Shown here piece by piece: positions 34,627 to 45,025 of a stretch of 64,000 nt of DNA. Under the pieces are notes generated by a model that was given only the letters and a program-made list of their open reading frames with translations, made no database searches and had not been told where the DNA came from. The translations under genes and the position numbers were made by a program. The stretch lies in NCBI RefSeq assembly GCF_013407925.2, contig NZ_CP060201.1, forward strand, positions 5,627,001-5,691,000. The letters run 5' to 3'. This DNA is from Pseudomonas protegens (GTDB lineage Bacteria > Pseudomonadota > Gammaproteobacteria > Pseudomonadales > Pseudomonadaceae). How positions within the stretch are numbered: the first letter of the stretch is position 1; each line of letters opens with the position of its first letter.

Positions 34627-36156
34627 ATGAGCAATAACGCGTCTTTCAAGCCTCCCAGCCTGCTGCTGAGCACCATCGGCCTGTCCCTGGCGACCTTCAT
34701 GCAGGTGCTCGATACCACCATCGCCAACGTGGCGTTGCCAACCATCTCCGGCAACCTCGGGGTGAGTTCGGAGCAGGGCACCTGGGTCATCACCTCATTC
34801 GCCGTGAGCAACGCCATTGCCTTGCCGCTGACCGGCTGGCTGAGCCGGCGTTTCGGCGAGGTGAAGCTGTTTATCTGGGCCACGCTGCTGTTCGTGCTGG
34901 CCTCGTTTCTGTGCGGCATTTCCACCTCGATGCCCGAGCTGGTGGGCTTTCGGGTGCTGCAAGGGGTGGTGGCCGGCCCCCTGTACCCGATGACCCAGAC
35001 CTTGCTGATTGCCGTCTACCCACCGGCGAAGAGGGGCATGGCCCTGGCGCTTTTGGCGATGGTCACGGTGGTGGCGCCGATTGCCGGGCCGATACTCGGG
35101 GGCTGGATCACCGACAGTTACAGCTGGCCGTGGATCTTCTTCATCAACGTGCCGATTGGCCTGTTCGCCGCCTGGGTGGTGCAGCAGCAATTGAAGGCAC
35201 GGCCGGTGGTCACCAGCCGGCAGCCGATGGACTACATCGGTTTGCTGAGCCTGATCGTCGGGGTGGGGGCCCTGCAGATCGTCCTCGACAAGGGCAACGA
35301 CCTGGACTGGTTCGAGTCCAACTTCATCATCGTCGGTACGCTGATCTCGGTGATTGCCCTGGCAGTGTTCGTGATCTGGGAAATGACCGATCGTCACCCG
35401 GTGGTCAACCTGCGGCTGTTCGCCCATCGCAACTTCCGCATCGGCACCATTGTGCTGGTGGGCGGTTATGCCGGGTTCTTCGGGATCAACCTGATCCTGC
35501 CGCAATGGTTGCAGACCCAGATGGGCTATACCGCCACCTGGGCCGGCCTGGCAGTGGCGCCGATCGGCATCCTGCCGGTGCTGATGTCGCCCTTTGTCGG
35601 CAAGTACGCCCACAAGTTCGACCTGCGCCTGCTGGCCGGGCTGGCGTTCCTGGCCATTGGCCTGAGCTGCTTCATGCGTGCCGGTTTCACCAATGAGGTG
35701 GACTTCCAGCACATCGCCTTGGTGCAGTTGTTCATGGGGATCGGCGTGGCCCTGTTCTTCATGCCGACCCTGAGCATCCTGATGTCCGACCTGCCGCCGC
35801 ACCAGATCGCCGACGGCGCTGGCCTGGCGACCTTCCTGCGGACCCTGGGGGGCAGCTTTGCCGCATCGCTGACCACCTGGATCTGGATTCGCCGAGCCGA
35901 TCAGCACCATGCCTACATGAGCGAGAGCATGAGCATCTTCGATCCGGTGACCCGGGACGCGCTGAACAATCTTGGTGGCGCGAGCAGCAAGGCTTACGCA
36001 CAACTGGATCAAGTCCTGACCAGCCAGGCGTACATGCTCTCGACCGTGGACTACTTCACCTTGCTGGGCTGGGGCTTCATGGGCCTGATTCTGCTGGTGT
36101 GGCTGGCCAAGCCACCCTTTGCCGCCAAGGCCGGCCCTGCTTCGGCGGGGCATTGA
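34627..36156 (+). CDS. emrB: EmrB/QacA-type DHA2 drug:H+ antiporter
   Basis: A 509-residue, 14-TM major facilitator. The family motif D1 appears in LATFMQVLDTTIANVALPTISGNLG, motif A in LTGWLSRRFGEVKLF and motif C in ALLAMVTVVAPIAGPILGGWITDS. It pumps hydrophobic compounds through EmrA and the outer-membrane factor encoded upstream. Gene order MarR-OMF-EmrA-EmrB equals PA5157-PA5160. A tandem REP array follows within 10 bp of the stop. Confidence 0.93.
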   Translation: MSNNASFKPPSLLLSTIGLSLATFMQVLDTTIANVALPTISGNLGVSSEQGTWVITSFAVSNAIALPLTGWLSRRFGEVKLFIWATLLFVLASFLCGISTSMPELVGFRVLQGVVAGPLYPMTQTLLIAVYPPAKRGMALALLAMVTVVAPIAGPILGGWITDSYSWPWIFFINVPIGLFAAWVVQQQLKARPVVTSRQPMDYIGLLSLIVGVGALQIVLDKGNDLDWFESNFIIVGTLISVIALAVFVIWEMTDRHPVVNLRLFAHRNFRIGTIVLVGGYAGFFGINLILPQWLQTQMGYTATWAGLAVAPIGILPVLMSPFVGKYAHKFDLRLLAGLAFLAIGLSCFMRAGFTNEVDFQHIALVQLFMGIGVALFFMPTLSILMSDLPPHQIADGAGLATFLRTLGGSFAASLTTWIWIRRADQHHAYMSESMSIFDPVTRDALNNLGGASSKAYAQLDQVLTSQAYMLSTVDYFTLLGWGFMGLILLVWLAKPPFAAKAGPASAGH

Positions 36157-36165
36157 CGCCCATTG

Positions 36166-36390
36166 TTGTAGGAGCTGGCTTGCCAGCGAAGGCGTCCGCA
36201 AGGGCGATGCCGGGCTTGCTGGCCTTTTCGCCGGCAAGCCGGCTCCTACGGTGGGGCGTTTGTTGTAGGAGCTGGCTTGCCAGCGAAGGCGTCCGTAAGG
36301 GCGATGCCGGGCTTGCTGGCCGCTTCGCCGGCAAGCCGGTTCCTACGGTGGGGCGTTTGTTGCAGGGGCTGTTTGCCAGAGAAGGCGTCC
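36166..36390. repeat. 97-bp tandem REP/BIME array, 2.3 copies
   Basis: Copies begin at 36166, 36263 and 36360 with exact 97-bp phase. Each full copy holds an inverted REP pair (gtaggagctggcttgccagc ... gccggcaagccggctcctac). Copies 1 and 2 differ at a few bases; the third is partial and diverged (ttgcaggggctgtttgccag) and stops at the lpxH stop codon. The array lies between the convergent emrB and lpxH genes, where REPs commonly protect or end mRNAs. Confidence 0.88.
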
Positions 36391-36392
36391 GT

Positions 36393-37145
36393 TCAGGGTG
36401 AACCGGGCAACGCCAGCTGCGTGGGGACGAAATCGAACGCGGCCAGTTGGAAACCCTGCTCGTCCACCTGCAAGGCCCATCCCTGCCGGTCCCAATCCCC
36501 CAGCACAATGCGCTTGGCGGCTTGCTCGCCAATCTGCAACTTGTGAATCGCCGGGCGGTGGGTGTGGCCGTGAATCAGGGTGCCCACTCCATGTTCGCGC
36601 ATCACCCGCGGTATTTCGTCCGGGGTCACGTCGACAATGTCGTTGGCCTTCATGCGGGTCTGGGTCCGGCTTTCGTTGCGCAGCTTGCGCGCCAGCTTGC
36701 GCCGGGTGCCCAGCGGCAAGTGCCGCAGAATCCACAGGCTCAGCGGGTTGCGCAGGTAACGGCGCAGGCGCATGTAGGCTTCGTCGCGGGTGCACAGGCT
36801 GTCGCCGTGCATCAGCAATACCGGTTCACCGTAGAAGTCGACGACGCTGGGGTCTTTGAGCAGGGTGGCGCCGGCCGCCTTGCAAAAGGCCTGGCCCAGC
36901 ATGAAATCGCGATTGCCGTGCATGAGGAAAACCTGCGTACCGCTGTCGCTCAGTTCCCGCAGTGCCTGGCAAATGGAAAGTTGGTAGGGGGTCATGGCAT
37001 CGTCGCCGATCCATACCTCGAAAAAGTCCCCGAGGATGTACAGCGCCTCGGCGGCGCGGGCGCGCCCACCGAGTAAATCCAGAAACGCCCGGGTAATGTC
37101 CGGGCGCTCCTCTTCCAGATGCAGATCTGAAATCAGCAGTATCAC
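36393..37145 (-). CDS. lpxH: UDP-2,3-diacylglucosamine pyrophosphatase (lipid A synthesis)
   Basis: A 250-residue peripheral membrane metallophosphoesterase that cleaves UDP-2,3-diacylglucosamine to lipid X and UMP. All metal motifs of the calcineurin-like fold are visible: SDLHL (6-10), [33 protein letters not shown] and [10 protein letters not shown]. Mn2+-binding residues appear complete. ATG 37145 overlaps the ppiB stop by 4 bp, so they are co-translated. The stop codon abuts the degenerate third REP copy. The order lpxH-ppiB-glnS-cysS is conserved in Pseudomonas. Confidence 0.95.
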   Translation of the reverse strand: MILLISDLHLEEERPDITRAFLDLLGGRARAAEALYILGDFFEVWIGDDAMTPYQLSICQALRELSDSGTQVFLMHGNRDFMLGQAFCKAAGATLLKDPSVVDFYGEPVLLMHGDSLCTRDEAYMRLRRYLRNPLSLWILRHLPLGTRRKLARKLRNESRTQTRMKANDIVDVTPDEIPRVMREHGVGTLIHGHTHRPAIHKLQIGEQAAKRIVLGDWDRQGWALQVDEQGFQLAAFDFVPTQLALPGSP

Positions 37146-37645
37146 TCAATGATCTCGGCTTTCTCGATGATCACGTCTTCTGCGGGTACGTCCTGGTGGC
37201 CGGATTTCATGGTGGTGGCCACGCCTTTGATCTTGTCGACCACTTCGGTGCCGGCGATCACTTTACCGAATACCGCGTAGCCCCAGCCCTGCACGGTCTT
37301 GCCGCTGTGGTTGAGGAAGCTGTTGTCGGCAACGTTGATGAAGAACTGCGCGGAGGCCGAATGCGGCTCCATGGTGCGGGCCATGGCGACGGTGTACTTG
37401 TCGTTGGAAAGGCCGTTGTCCGCTTCGTTCTGGATGCTTGGACGCTTGTCTTTCTTTTCTTTCATGCCAGGTTCGAAGCCGCCGCCCTGGATCATGAAGT
37501 TACCGATGACGCGGTGAAATACGGTGTTTTCATAGTGACCGGCTTTCACGTATTCGACGAAGTTGGCCACGGTCAACGGGGCTTTCTCGGCGTTCAGTTC
37601 CAGCACGATCTCGCCGTGGTTGGTGGTCAGTTTGACTTGGGTCAT
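37142..37645 (-). CDS. ppiB: Cytoplasmic peptidyl-prolyl cis-trans isomerase B (cyclophilin)
   Basis: A 167-residue cyclophilin without signal peptide. Core features are [21 protein letters not shown] (active-site Arg in FHRVI), [25 protein letters not shown] and [19 protein letters not shown]. It accelerates proline isomerisation during folding. It is first gene of the ppiB-lpxH pair; the promoter region is shared with divergent glnS in a 270-bp gap. Confidence 0.95.
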   Translation of the reverse strand: MTQVKLTTNHGEIVLELNAEKAPLTVANFVEYVKAGHYENTVFHRVIGNFMIQGGGFEPGMKEKKDKRPSIQNEADNGLSNDKYTVAMARTMEPHSASAQFFINVADNSFLNHSGKTVQGWGYAVFGKVIAGTEVVDKIKGVATTMKSGHQDVPAEDVIIEKAEIIE

Positions 37646-37915
37646 GGTCGGTACTCTTTATAAGGAAAAGCGTTTTCAAGAAAATCCTGGGTGGCGGGGC
37701 ATGCATGCGGTCCGCACCGATTTGGCCATCCTGCGGCCAAGGAGCGCAGTTTAGCGTGACAACCGCGAAATTCGAGGCTGTTTTTTCACCGCCGGGCCAT
37801 TAATCGCCGCAGTTTTAAAGCTGCGCTCTGTCAGGCGCTTGACAGCATCGGCTATGATACCCGTTTTGATTTATCAGGCCGCGTCCGGCCGCGCACTTGT
37901 ACGTTCAAGGATCCT

Positions 37916-39616
37916 ATGAGCAAGCCCACTGTCGACCCTACCTCGAATTCCAAGACTGGACCGGCCGTGCCGGTCAACTTCCTGCGCCCGATTATCCAGG
38001 CGGATCTGGACTCGGGTAAGCACACACAGATCGTGACCCGCTTCCCTCCGGAGCCCAACGGATACCTGCACATTGGTCACGCCAAGTCGATCTGCGTGAA
38101 CTTCGGTCTGGCCCAGGAGTTTGGCGGCGTCACGCACCTGCGTTTCGACGACACCAACCCGGCCAAGGAAGACCAGGAATACATCGACGCCATCGAAAGC
38201 GACGTCAAGTGGCTGGGCTTTCAGTGGTCCGGCGAAGTGCGTTATGCCTCGCAGTACTTCGACCAGTTGCACGACTGGGCGGTGGAACTGATCAAGGCAG
38301 GCAAGGCCTATGTCTGCGACCTGACGCCTGAGCAAGCCAGGGAATACCGCGGCAGCCTCACCGAACCGGGCAAGAACAGCCCGTTCCGCGAGCGTTCGGT
38401 AGAAGAGAACCTCGACTGGTTCGCCCGCATGCGCGCCGGCGAGTTTCCGGATGGTGCGCGGGTGCTGCGGGCCAAGATCGACATGGCCTCGCCGAACATG
38501 AACCTGCGCGACCCGATCATGTACCGCATCCGCCACGCTCATCACCATCAGACCGGTGACAAGTGGTGCATCTACCCCAACTACGATTTCACCCACGGTC
38601 AGTCGGATGCCATCGAAGGCATCACCCACTCGATCTGCACCCTGGAATTCGAAAGCCATCGTCCGCTGTATGAGTGGTTCCTCGAGCATCTGCCGGTACC
38701 GGCGCACCCGCGTCAGTACGAATTCAGCCGCCTGAACCTGAACTACACCATCACCAGCAAGCGCAAGCTCAAGCAACTGGTGGACGAGCAGCACGTCAAT
38801 GGCTGGGACGATCCGCGCATGTCGACCCTGTCGGGCTTCCGCCGCCGCGGCTACACCCCGGCGTCGATCCGCAACTTCTGCGAGATGGTTGGCACCAACC
38901 GTTCCGACGGCGTGGTCGACTACGGCATGCTGGAATTCAGCATCCGCCAGGATCTGGACCAGAACGCCCCGCGTGCCATGTGCGTGCTGCGTCCGTTGAA
39001 AGTCGTGATCACCAACTACCCGGAAGACCAGGTCGAGAACCTCGAACTGCCGCGTCATCCGCAGAAAGAAGAACTGGGCGTGCGCCAGCTGCCGTTCGCC
39101 CGTGAAATCTACATCGACCGTGACGACTTCATGGAAGAGCCGCCGAAGGGCTACAAGCGCCTGGAGCCGGCCGGCGAAGTGCGCCTGCGTGGCAGCTACG
39201 TGATCCGCGCCGACGAAGCGATCAAGGATGCCGAGGGCAATATCGTCGAACTGCGTTGCTCCTACGACCCGGACACCCTGGGCAAGAACCCTGAAGGCCG
39301 CAAGGTCAAGGGCGTGATTCACTGGGTGCCGGCTGCCGCCAGCGTCGAGTGCGAAGTGCGTCTGTACGATCGTCTGTTCCGCTCTCCGAATCCGGAGAAG
39401 GCTGAGGACAGCGCCAGTTTCCTGGACAACATCAACCCTGACTCCCTGCAGGTGCTCACTGGTTGTCGTGCCGAACCCTCGCTGGGCAACGCACAGCCGG
39501 AAGACCGTTTCCAGTTCGAGCGCGAAGGCTACTTCTGCGCGGATATCAAGGACTCGAAACCCGGTGCTCCGGTATTCAACCGTACCGTGACCCTGCGCGA
39601 CTCCTGGGGTCAGTGA
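37916..39616 (+). CDS. glnS: Glutaminyl-tRNA synthetase
   Basis: A 566-residue class I synthetase charging tRNA-Gln. The HIGH motif is at 52-55 ([14 protein letters not shown]) and the KMSKS-type loop at 280-285 (TSKRKL). GlnRS-specific insertions and two C-terminal anticodon-binding barrels follow (to about residue 560). No YqeY or other fusion is present. A tatgat -10-like hexamer lies at 37853-37858 upstream, but its -35 partner is unclear. It is followed 18 nt later by cysS, so they are probably co-transcribed. Confidence 0.96.
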   Translation: MSKPTVDPTSNSKTGPAVPVNFLRPIIQADLDSGKHTQIVTRFPPEPNGYLHIGHAKSICVNFGLAQEFGGVTHLRFDDTNPAKEDQEYIDAIESDVKWLGFQWSGEVRYASQYFDQLHDWAVELIKAGKAYVCDLTPEQAREYRGSLTEPGKNSPFRERSVEENLDWFARMRAGEFPDGARVLRAKIDMASPNMNLRDPIMYRIRHAHHHQTGDKWCIYPNYDFTHGQSDAIEGITHSICTLEFESHRPLYEWFLEHLPVPAHPRQYEFSRLNLNYTITSKRKLKQLVDEQHVNGWDDPRMSTLSGFRRRGYTPASIRNFCEMVGTNRSDGVVDYGMLEFSIRQDLDQNAPRAMCVLRPLKVVITNYPEDQVENLELPRHPQKEELGVRQLPFAREIYIDRDDFMEEPPKGYKRLEPAGEVRLRGSYVIRADEAIKDAEGNIVELRCSYDPDTLGKNPEGRKVKGVIHWVPAAASVECEVRLYDRLFRSPNPEKAEDSASFLDNINPDSLQVLTGCRAEPSLGNAQPEDRFQFEREGYFCADIKDSKPGAPVFNRTVTLRDSWGQ

Positions 39617-39634
39617 TTCAGTCAAGGAACTAAC

Positions 39635-41017
39635 GTGCTAACGATCTACAACACGCTCACCAAGAGCAAAGAAGTCTTCAAGCCGCTGGATGGCAACAAG
39701 GTACGCATGTACGTGTGCGGCATGACCGTGTACGACTACTGCCACCTGGGCCACGGCCGCAGCATGGTGGCCTTCGATCTGATTACCCGCTGGCTGCGTT
39801 TCAGTGGGTATGACCTGACGTATGTGCGCAACATCACGGACATCGACGACAAGATCATCAATCGCGCCAACGAAAACGGTGAGTCCTTCGAAGCCCTGAC
39901 CGAGCGCATGATCGCGGCGATGCACGAGGACGAGGCGCGGCTGAATATCCGCAAGCCGGACATGGAGCCGCGGGCCACCGACCATATCCCTGGCATGCAC
40001 GCGATGATCCAGACCCTGATCGACAAGGGTTATGCCTACGCTCCGGGCAATGGCGACGTGTACTACCGCGTCGGCAAGTTCATGGGCTATGGCAAGCTGT
40101 CGCGCAAGAAGATCGAAGACCTGCGCATCGGTGCGCGGATCGAAGTGGATGAGTCGAAGCAGGACCCGCTGGACTTCGTCCTGTGGAAAGCCGCCAAGCC
40201 GGGCGAGCCAAGCTGGCCATCGCCTTGGGGTGACGGTCGTCCGGGCTGGCATATCGAATGCTCGGTGATGTCCACCTGCTGCCTGGGCGAGACCTTCGAC
40301 ATTCATGGTGGCGGCAGCGACCTGGAGTTCCCACACCACGAGAACGAGATTGCCCAGAGCGAGGCGGCGACTGGCAAGACCTACGCCAATGCCTGGATGC
40401 ACTGCGGCATGATCCGCATCAATGGCGAGAAGATGTCCAAGTCCTTGAACAACTTCTTCACCATTCGCGACGTGCTCGACAAGTATCATCCGGAAGTAGT
40501 GCGTTACCTGCTGGTGGCCAGCCACTACCGCAGCGCCATCAACTACTCGGAAGACAACCTCAAGGACGCCAAGGGCGCGCTTGAACGTTTCTACCATGCG
40601 CTCAAGGGGCTGCCGAAAGTGGCGCCGGCCGGTGGCGAAGCCTTCGTCGAACGTTTCACCCAGGTGATGAACGACGACTTCGGTACTCCGGAAGCCTGCG
40701 CCGTGCTGTTCGAGATGGTGCGTGAGATCAACCGCTTGCGTGAGAGCGACATCGATGCGGCGGCGGGCCTGGCAGCACGTCTGAAAGAGCTGGCCAGCGT
40801 GCTGGGCGTGCTGCAACTGGAAGCCGACGACTTCCTGCAGGCCGGTGCCGAAGGTCGGGTTGATGCGGCAGAAGTCGAGGCGCTGATCCAGGCCCGTCTG
40901 GCGGCCCGTGCCAACAAGGACTGGGCCGAGTCCGACCGCATCCGCGACCAGATCACCGCCATGGGCGTGATCCTGGAAGACGGCAAGGGTGGTACTACCT
41001 GGCGCTTGGCTGACTAA
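39635..41017 (+). CDS. cysS: Cysteinyl-tRNA synthetase
   Basis: A 460-residue class I synthetase. It starts with GTG 39635, preceded by caaggaac; the translation [15 protein letters not shown] matches the family N-terminus. Zinc Cys28 in [13 protein letters not shown] at 37-40, WHIECSVM with a second zinc Cys, [14 protein letters not shown], and the KMSKS loop ([11 protein letters not shown], about residue 265-275) are all present. The DALR anticodon region lies at the C-terminal third. A strong terminator follows. Confidence 0.96.
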   Translation: MLTIYNTLTKSKEVFKPLDGNKVRMYVCGMTVYDYCHLGHGRSMVAFDLITRWLRFSGYDLTYVRNITDIDDKIINRANENGESFEALTERMIAAMHEDEARLNIRKPDMEPRATDHIPGMHAMIQTLIDKGYAYAPGNGDVYYRVGKFMGYGKLSRKKIEDLRIGARIEVDESKQDPLDFVLWKAAKPGEPSWPSPWGDGRPGWHIECSVMSTCCLGETFDIHGGGSDLEFPHHENEIAQSEAATGKTYANAWMHCGMIRINGEKMSKSLNNFFTIRDVLDKYHPEVVRYLLVASHYRSAINYSEDNLKDAKGALERFYHALKGLPKVAPAGGEAFVERFTQVMNDDFGTPEACAVLFEMVREINRLRESDIDAAAGLAARLKELASVLGVLQLEADDFLQAGAEGRVDAAEVEALIQARLAARANKDWAESDRIRDQITAMGVILEDGKGGTTWRLAD

Positions 41018-41038
41018 GCCTACGTTCGCAGCTACAAG

Positions 41039-41062
41039 AAACCCGCCTGGCGCGGGTTTTTT
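41039..41062 (+). terminator. Intrinsic terminator of glnS-cysS
   Basis: The stem acccgc/gcgggt with a 5-nt loop (extendable by flanking aa/tt) is followed by six T on the plus strand. Confidence 0.85.
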
Positions 41063-41089
41063 GTTGCCCGTAAAACAGTGTCTGCTTAC

Positions 41090-41407
41090 TCAGGCCAGCG
41101 AAGCGAGGCGCTCCACCGTGTCGGGGTAGCGTTCCACCAGGCGGATCAGGGTAGTGGCCTGGGCATTGGGCGTGGCGCGGCCCTGTTCCCAGTTCTCCAG
41201 GGTGCGGGTGTTGGTGCGCAGGTACATGGCGAATACCGAGCGCGAGAGGTTGAGTTGCTGGCGGATGTTCATCACCTCGGCGGCGGTGATGGGGGGCAGC
41301 TTGTCGAGTTTCACTTTATGGCTGCGCAGGGTGATCTTGCCCTGGCGTTCCTGGGTGAGGGCGTCGATGCCCTCTACCAGTTCGGAAAAGATGTCACGTT
41401 TGGTCAT
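41090..41407 (-). CDS. XRE-type antitoxin of a HigBA/RelE-like module
   Basis: A 105-residue DNA-binding antitoxin. I start it at ATG 41407 (MTKRDIFSELVEGIDAL); an in-frame start 21 nt upstream is possible. The C-terminal half is a helix-turn-helix, ITAAEVMNIRQQLNLSRSVFAMYLRTNTRTLENWEQGRATP. It overlaps the toxin gene by 14 nt, and the toxin comes first, as in higBA/NadS-type pairs. It likely binds the toxin through its N-terminal part and represses the pair via the inverted repeat upstream of the toxin gene. Confidence 0.86.
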   Translation of the reverse strand: MTKRDIFSELVEGIDALTQERQGKITLRSHKVKLDKLPPITAAEVMNIRQQLNLSRSVFAMYLRTNTRTLENWEQGRATPNAQATTLIRLVERYPDTVERLASLA

Positions 41408-41744
41408 GTCTTCTGGCCTCGATTTCACGTTCCAGCAGTTGTTTGAGTTGTTGTCGCTGCTGCGGTAGCAGGTCGTCCATCTGCTCCTTGTCGAACAGGG
41501 TGAAGAGCCAGAACTGCGCCCCTCCGGACCACCAGTAATAAATCACCCTCAACCCGCCACGCTTGCCCTTGTTGCGTCGCTCATCGACGAAACGCATCTT
41601 GCGCAAGCCGCCAGTGCCCTGGATCAGAACACCCGCGTGCGGGTGGCGCAGCAACTCGATCTGCAGTTCGCAGAACAACTCGTCGTCAAGGAAGTCCCTT
41701 CGGTATCGTGCAAATGCCGGCAGTTCAATAAACAGAGCATTCAT
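41394..41744 (-). CDS. RelE/HigB-like toxin
   Basis: A 116-residue basic protein of the RelE/ParE/HigB fold: FIELPAFARYRRDFLDDELFCELQIELLRHPHAGVLIQGTGGLRKMRFVDERRNKGKRGGLRVIYYWWSGGAQFWLFTLFDKEQMDDLLPQQRQQLKQLLE. The GTGGLRKMRF and KGKRGGLRVIYYW segments carry the basic residues typical of ribosome-dependent mRNA interferases. Start ATG 41744. The module lies as an island between cysS and the nuoN terminator, consistent with gain of a small accessory unit. Actual toxicity is not shown by sequence. Confidence 0.86.
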   Translation of the reverse strand: MNALFIELPAFARYRRDFLDDELFCELQIELLRHPHAGVLIQGTGGLRKMRFVDERRNKGKRGGLRVIYYWWSGGAQFWLFTLFDKEQMDDLLPQQRQQLKQLLEREIEARRHDQT

Positions 41745-41747
41745 TTC

Positions 41748-41764
41748 ATACGCTTCCTGCGTAT
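41748..41764. promoter_or_regulatory. Inverted repeat in front of the toxin gene
   Basis: A 6-bp perfect dyad atacgc/gcgtat with a 5-nt spacer lies 4 bp upstream of the toxin start codon. This is a position typical of an antitoxin-bound operator. Confidence 0.5.
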
Positions 41765-41933
41765 AGATTGGATTACGCTACAGCTTTGGTCAAGGCCCGC
41801 TGAGCGCCGTGTTTGATCTGGCAACAGTTTATGCCTGTGGCATCGGGCTGAATGTCAGACCGGGCCGACGTGACAGGAAGGGCGATTCCGAGTTTCGCTG
41901 GGAAGAGGGGGAGGGCAGGGGCCAGAAACGCAA

Positions 41934-41955
41934 AACGGCACCCGAAGGTGCCGTT
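41934..41955 (-). terminator. Terminator of the nuo operon
   Basis: A 9-bp perfect stem aacggcacc/ggtgccgtt with cgaa loop lies 28 nt after the nuoN stop. On the minus strand ttttgcgtttct follows. Confidence 0.8.
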
Positions 41956-41982
41956 CTGTTTGTTGCCTTGAAACCTAAGCGA

Positions 41983-43446
41983 TCAACCCGCCAGGCCGGA
42001 GTGCTGGACCAGTGTCAGCAGCGGCTGTGGGTACACGCCGAGGAAGAACGCCAGGACCGCGATGGCCAGCAGCATGACGCCACCGGCTTTTTGTTCCCAG
42101 TGCAGTTGGGCATCGACGCGGCGCAGGTTCGGCTCGATCAGGTACAGGGTGACCATCACTCGCAGGTAATAGAAGACGCCGATGGCGCTGCCCATGACCA
42201 GGGAACCGACCAGCCACCATTGGTGCGCTTCGACACCGGTAGCGATGATGTAGAACTTGCCGATGAAGCCTGCGGTCAGTGGGATACCGGCCAGGGACAA
42301 CATCATCACGGTGAGCACGGCGGTCAGGTACGGACGGCGCCAGAACAGGCCGCGGTACTCGTACAGGGCGTCGGCGTCACGGCCTTTGTACGGCGAGGAC
42401 ATCAGGGTGATCACACCGAAGGCGCCAAGGCTGGTGATCACGTAGGTGACCAGGTACACGCCGATGGCTTCCATGGCCAGGCCCTTGCTCGCCACCAGGG
42501 CGATCAGCAGGTAGCCGAAGTGGGCGATGGACGAGTAACCCAGCAGACGCTTGAGGTTGCTCTGGGTCAGCGCCAACAGGTTGCCCACCAGGATCGAGGC
42601 AATGGCGATCACGGTCAGCACGTTGCTCAGGACACCGCTGCTGGCCACTGGCGAGAGCTGGAACAGACGCACCAGTACCGCGAACACCGCCACCTTGCTG
42701 GCGGTGGCCAGGAAGGCGGCCACCGGGGCCGGGGCGCCTTCGTAGACGTCCGGGGTCCACAGGTGGAACGGCACCAGCGACAGCTTGAAGGCCAGGCCGA
42801 TCAGCATCATGCCCAGGCCCAGTTGCGCCAGCGGGCTTGGCAACCCGGTAGCGGCCAGGGCTTGACCGATGCCGCTGAAGCTCAGGCTGCCGGCTTCTGC
42901 GTAGAGCAAGGCCATGCCGAACAACAGGAAGCCCGAACCGGCGGCCGACAGCACCATGTACTTGATGCCGGCTTCCAGGGAGCGCTTGTTGAAGAAGGCA
43001 TAGGCCACCAGGCCGTATACCGGTACCGAGAGCAGTTCCAGGCCAATGAACAGGCCGGCCAGGTTCTGCGCGCTGACCAGTACCAGGCCACCGGCGGCGG
43101 CCAGCAGGATCAGCAGGTACAGCTCTTCACGGTTGCCCGGGTAACCGCTGCTGCCGTCGCCCAGGTAGGCGTGGGCCAGGGTGACGCAGGCCAGGGTGGC
43201 CACCAGGATCAGGGCCATGTACAGGCAGGCGAACTGGTCGATCTGCAACAGCGGGGTGACCGCCAGCGGTGCCACTTTCAGCACCGGGAAGATCGACAGC
43301 AATGCCAGGTTCAGACCGGCCACCGACAGCAGGAAGGTCTGGGCGTGGTTGCGCCGCCAGGCGATCGCCAGCATCACCACCACAAGGGTGGCGCTGGTGA
43401 TCAGCAGCGGCGCCAGGGCTATAAAGTGTTGAATCGTAAAGTCCAT
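41983..43446 (-). CDS. nuoN: NADH-quinone oxidoreductase subunit N
   Basis: A 487-residue proton-pumping antiporter-like subunit of complex I, last gene of the operon. Start ATG 43446 ([14 protein letters not shown]) removes 21 codons that overlap the end of nuoM and are not family-like. The core motif region [37 protein letters not shown] contains the membrane Glu of the antiporter family; [11 protein letters not shown] and [13 protein letters not shown] are further landmarks. Hydrophobic throughout, consistent with 14 helices. Confidence 0.95.
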   Translation of the reverse strand: MDFTIQHFIALAPLLITSATLVVVMLAIAWRRNHAQTFLLSVAGLNLALLSIFPVLKVAPLAVTPLLQIDQFACLYMALILVATLACVTLAHAYLGDGSSGYPGNREELYLLILLAAAGGLVLVSAQNLAGLFIGLELLSVPVYGLVAYAFFNKRSLEAGIKYMVLSAAGSGFLLFGMALLYAEAGSLSFSGIGQALAATGLPSPLAQLGLGMMLIGLAFKLSLVPFHLWTPDVYEGAPAPVAAFLATASKVAVFAVLVRLFQLSPVASSGVLSNVLTVIAIASILVGNLLALTQSNLKRLLGYSSIAHFGYLLIALVASKGLAMEAIGVYLVTYVITSLGAFGVITLMSSPYKGRDADALYEYRGLFWRRPYLTAVLTVMMLSLAGIPLTAGFIGKFYIIATGVEAHQWWLVGSLVMGSAIGVFYYLRVMVTLYLIEPNLRRVDAQLHWEQKAGGVMLLAIAVLAFFLGVYPQPLLTLVQHSGLAG

Positions 43447-43453
43447 AGCGCTC

Positions 43454-44986
43454 TTACCGGGCCGAAGCGAGTTGAGTGAAGGCGGTGCTGAGCCATTGCT
43501 GCACGCCATGCATGGTGGCGGCAGAGGTATCGAGGAACGGTTGCGGGTAGACGCCGATGTAGATCAGCAGGACCGCCAGTCCCAGCACCATGATCAGTTC
43601 GCGAGCATCCATGCCGTGCAGCACCGCGTCCGACTTGGACGGGCCGAAGTAGGCACGGTGGATCATGATCAGCGAGTAGACCGAGCCGAACACCAGGCCG
43701 GAGGTCGCGATCGCGGTGATCCATGGAGCGCTGACGAAGGTGCCGATCAGGATCAGGAACTCGCCGACGAAGTTGCCGGTACCTGGCAGGCCCAGGGAAG
43801 CGGCCGCGAAGAACAGGCTGATGGCCGGCAGGTAGGCGATGCGTGACCACAGGCCGCCCATTTCACGCATGTCGCGGGTATGGGTGCGCTCGTACAGCTG
43901 GCCGCTGAGGATAAACAGCGCGGCTGCCGAAACACCGTGGGCCAGCATCTGGATCACCGCGCCCTGCAGGGCCTGCTGGCTGCCGGAGTAGATACCGATC
44001 AGCACGAAGCCCATGTGGGAAACGCTGGAGAAGGCGATCAGACGCTTGATGTCGGTCTGGGCGAAGGCCAGGAAGGCGCCGTAGAAGATCCCGATCAGAC
44101 CCAGGGTCATGGCGATCGGTGCGAACTCTGCCGAGGCGTTGGGGAACAGTGGCAGGGCGAAACGCAGCAGGCCGTAGGCCGCCGTCTTCAACAGGATGCC
44201 CGCCAGGTCCACGGAACCGGCAGTCGGTGCCTGGGCGTGAGCGTCAGGCAGCCAGGAGTGGAACGGCACCACCGGCAGCTTCACCGCGAAGGCGATGAAG
44301 AAGCCGAGCATCAGGATGTACTCGGTGGCGGTGGACATCTTGGTCTTCAGCAACTGGGCGTAATCGAAGGTGATTACCCCGGTGTTGTTGAAGTTGACCA
44401 GCACCAGACCCAGGATCGCCACCAGCATGATCAGGCCGGAAGCCTGAGTGAAGATGAAGAACTTGGTTGCTGCGTAAATCCGGGTTTTCTTGCCGTCTGC
44501 CGAGCTGTGACCCCAGAGCGCGATGAGAAAGTACATCGGCACCAGCATCATTTCCCAGAAGAAGAAGAACATGAACAGGTCCAGCGCCAGGAACACGCCG
44601 ACCACACCGCCCAGGATCCACATCAGGTTCAGGTGGAAGAAGCCCACGTGGCGCTGGATCTCTTTCCAGGAGCAGAGTACCGAGAGGATACCCAGCAGGC
44701 CGGTCAGCAGCACCATCAACAGCGACAGGCCGTCGAGGGCCAGGTGCACGTTGATACCGAAGCGCTCGATCCACTGGTGCTTGAACTCGATCGCCCAAGT
44801 CGGATCGACGCCAGGCGCCGGAGCATATGAATAGTTACCGTGGGCCCACAGCCAGAGGCCGAGGGCGAGTTCCAGGGTCATGGTCAACAGCGCAATCCAG
44901 CGGGGGAGGGTGGCGCCGAAGCGCTCACCCAGCCAGCACAGCAGGCCGCCGATGAAGGGGATCAGGATTAGCCAAGGCAGAATCAT
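43454..44986 (-). CDS. nuoM: NADH-quinone oxidoreductase subunit M
   Basis: A 510-residue membrane subunit of complex I. Antiporter-like features: [19 protein letters not shown] with the conserved Glu, [39 protein letters not shown] with Lys/His of the half-channel, and [19 protein letters not shown]. It is 39 nt downstream of nuoL and 7 nt upstream of nuoN. Confidence 0.96.
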   Translation of the reverse strand: MILPWLILIPFIGGLLCWLGERFGATLPRWIALLTMTLELALGLWLWAHGNYSYAPAPGVDPTWAIEFKHQWIERFGINVHLALDGLSLLMVLLTGLLGILSVLCSWKEIQRHVGFFHLNLMWILGGVVGVFLALDLFMFFFFWEMMLVPMYFLIALWGHSSADGKKTRIYAATKFFIFTQASGLIMLVAILGLVLVNFNNTGVITFDYAQLLKTKMSTATEYILMLGFFIAFAVKLPVVPFHSWLPDAHAQAPTAGSVDLAGILLKTAAYGLLRFALPLFPNASAEFAPIAMTLGLIGIFYGAFLAFAQTDIKRLIAFSSVSHMGFVLIGIYSGSQQALQGAVIQMLAHGVSAAALFILSGQLYERTHTRDMREMGGLWSRIAYLPAISLFFAAASLGLPGTGNFVGEFLILIGTFVSAPWITAIATSGLVFGSVYSLIMIHRAYFGPSKSDAVLHGMDARELIMVLGLAVLLIYIGVYPQPFLDTSAATMHGVQQWLSTAFTQLASAR

Positions 44987-45025
44987 GACGGGCTCAATTC
45001 CTTTCGCAAGTTCGCAAGGTTCATA

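Noticed and set aside
31740..34925. 1061-codon minus-strand frame across the efflux operon
   Set aside because: Antisense to MarR, outer-membrane factor, EmrA and EmrB genes, all recognisable; no domain in the antisense translation.
36166..36390. CRISPR array
   Set aside because: The repeat period is 97 bp with internal inverted REP arms and no unique spacers; these are REP/BIME units.
37838..37858. ttgaca and tatgat in front of glnS as a promoter
   Set aside because: The two hexamers are only about 8 bp apart, so they cannot work as -35/-10 together; tatgat may still be a -10.
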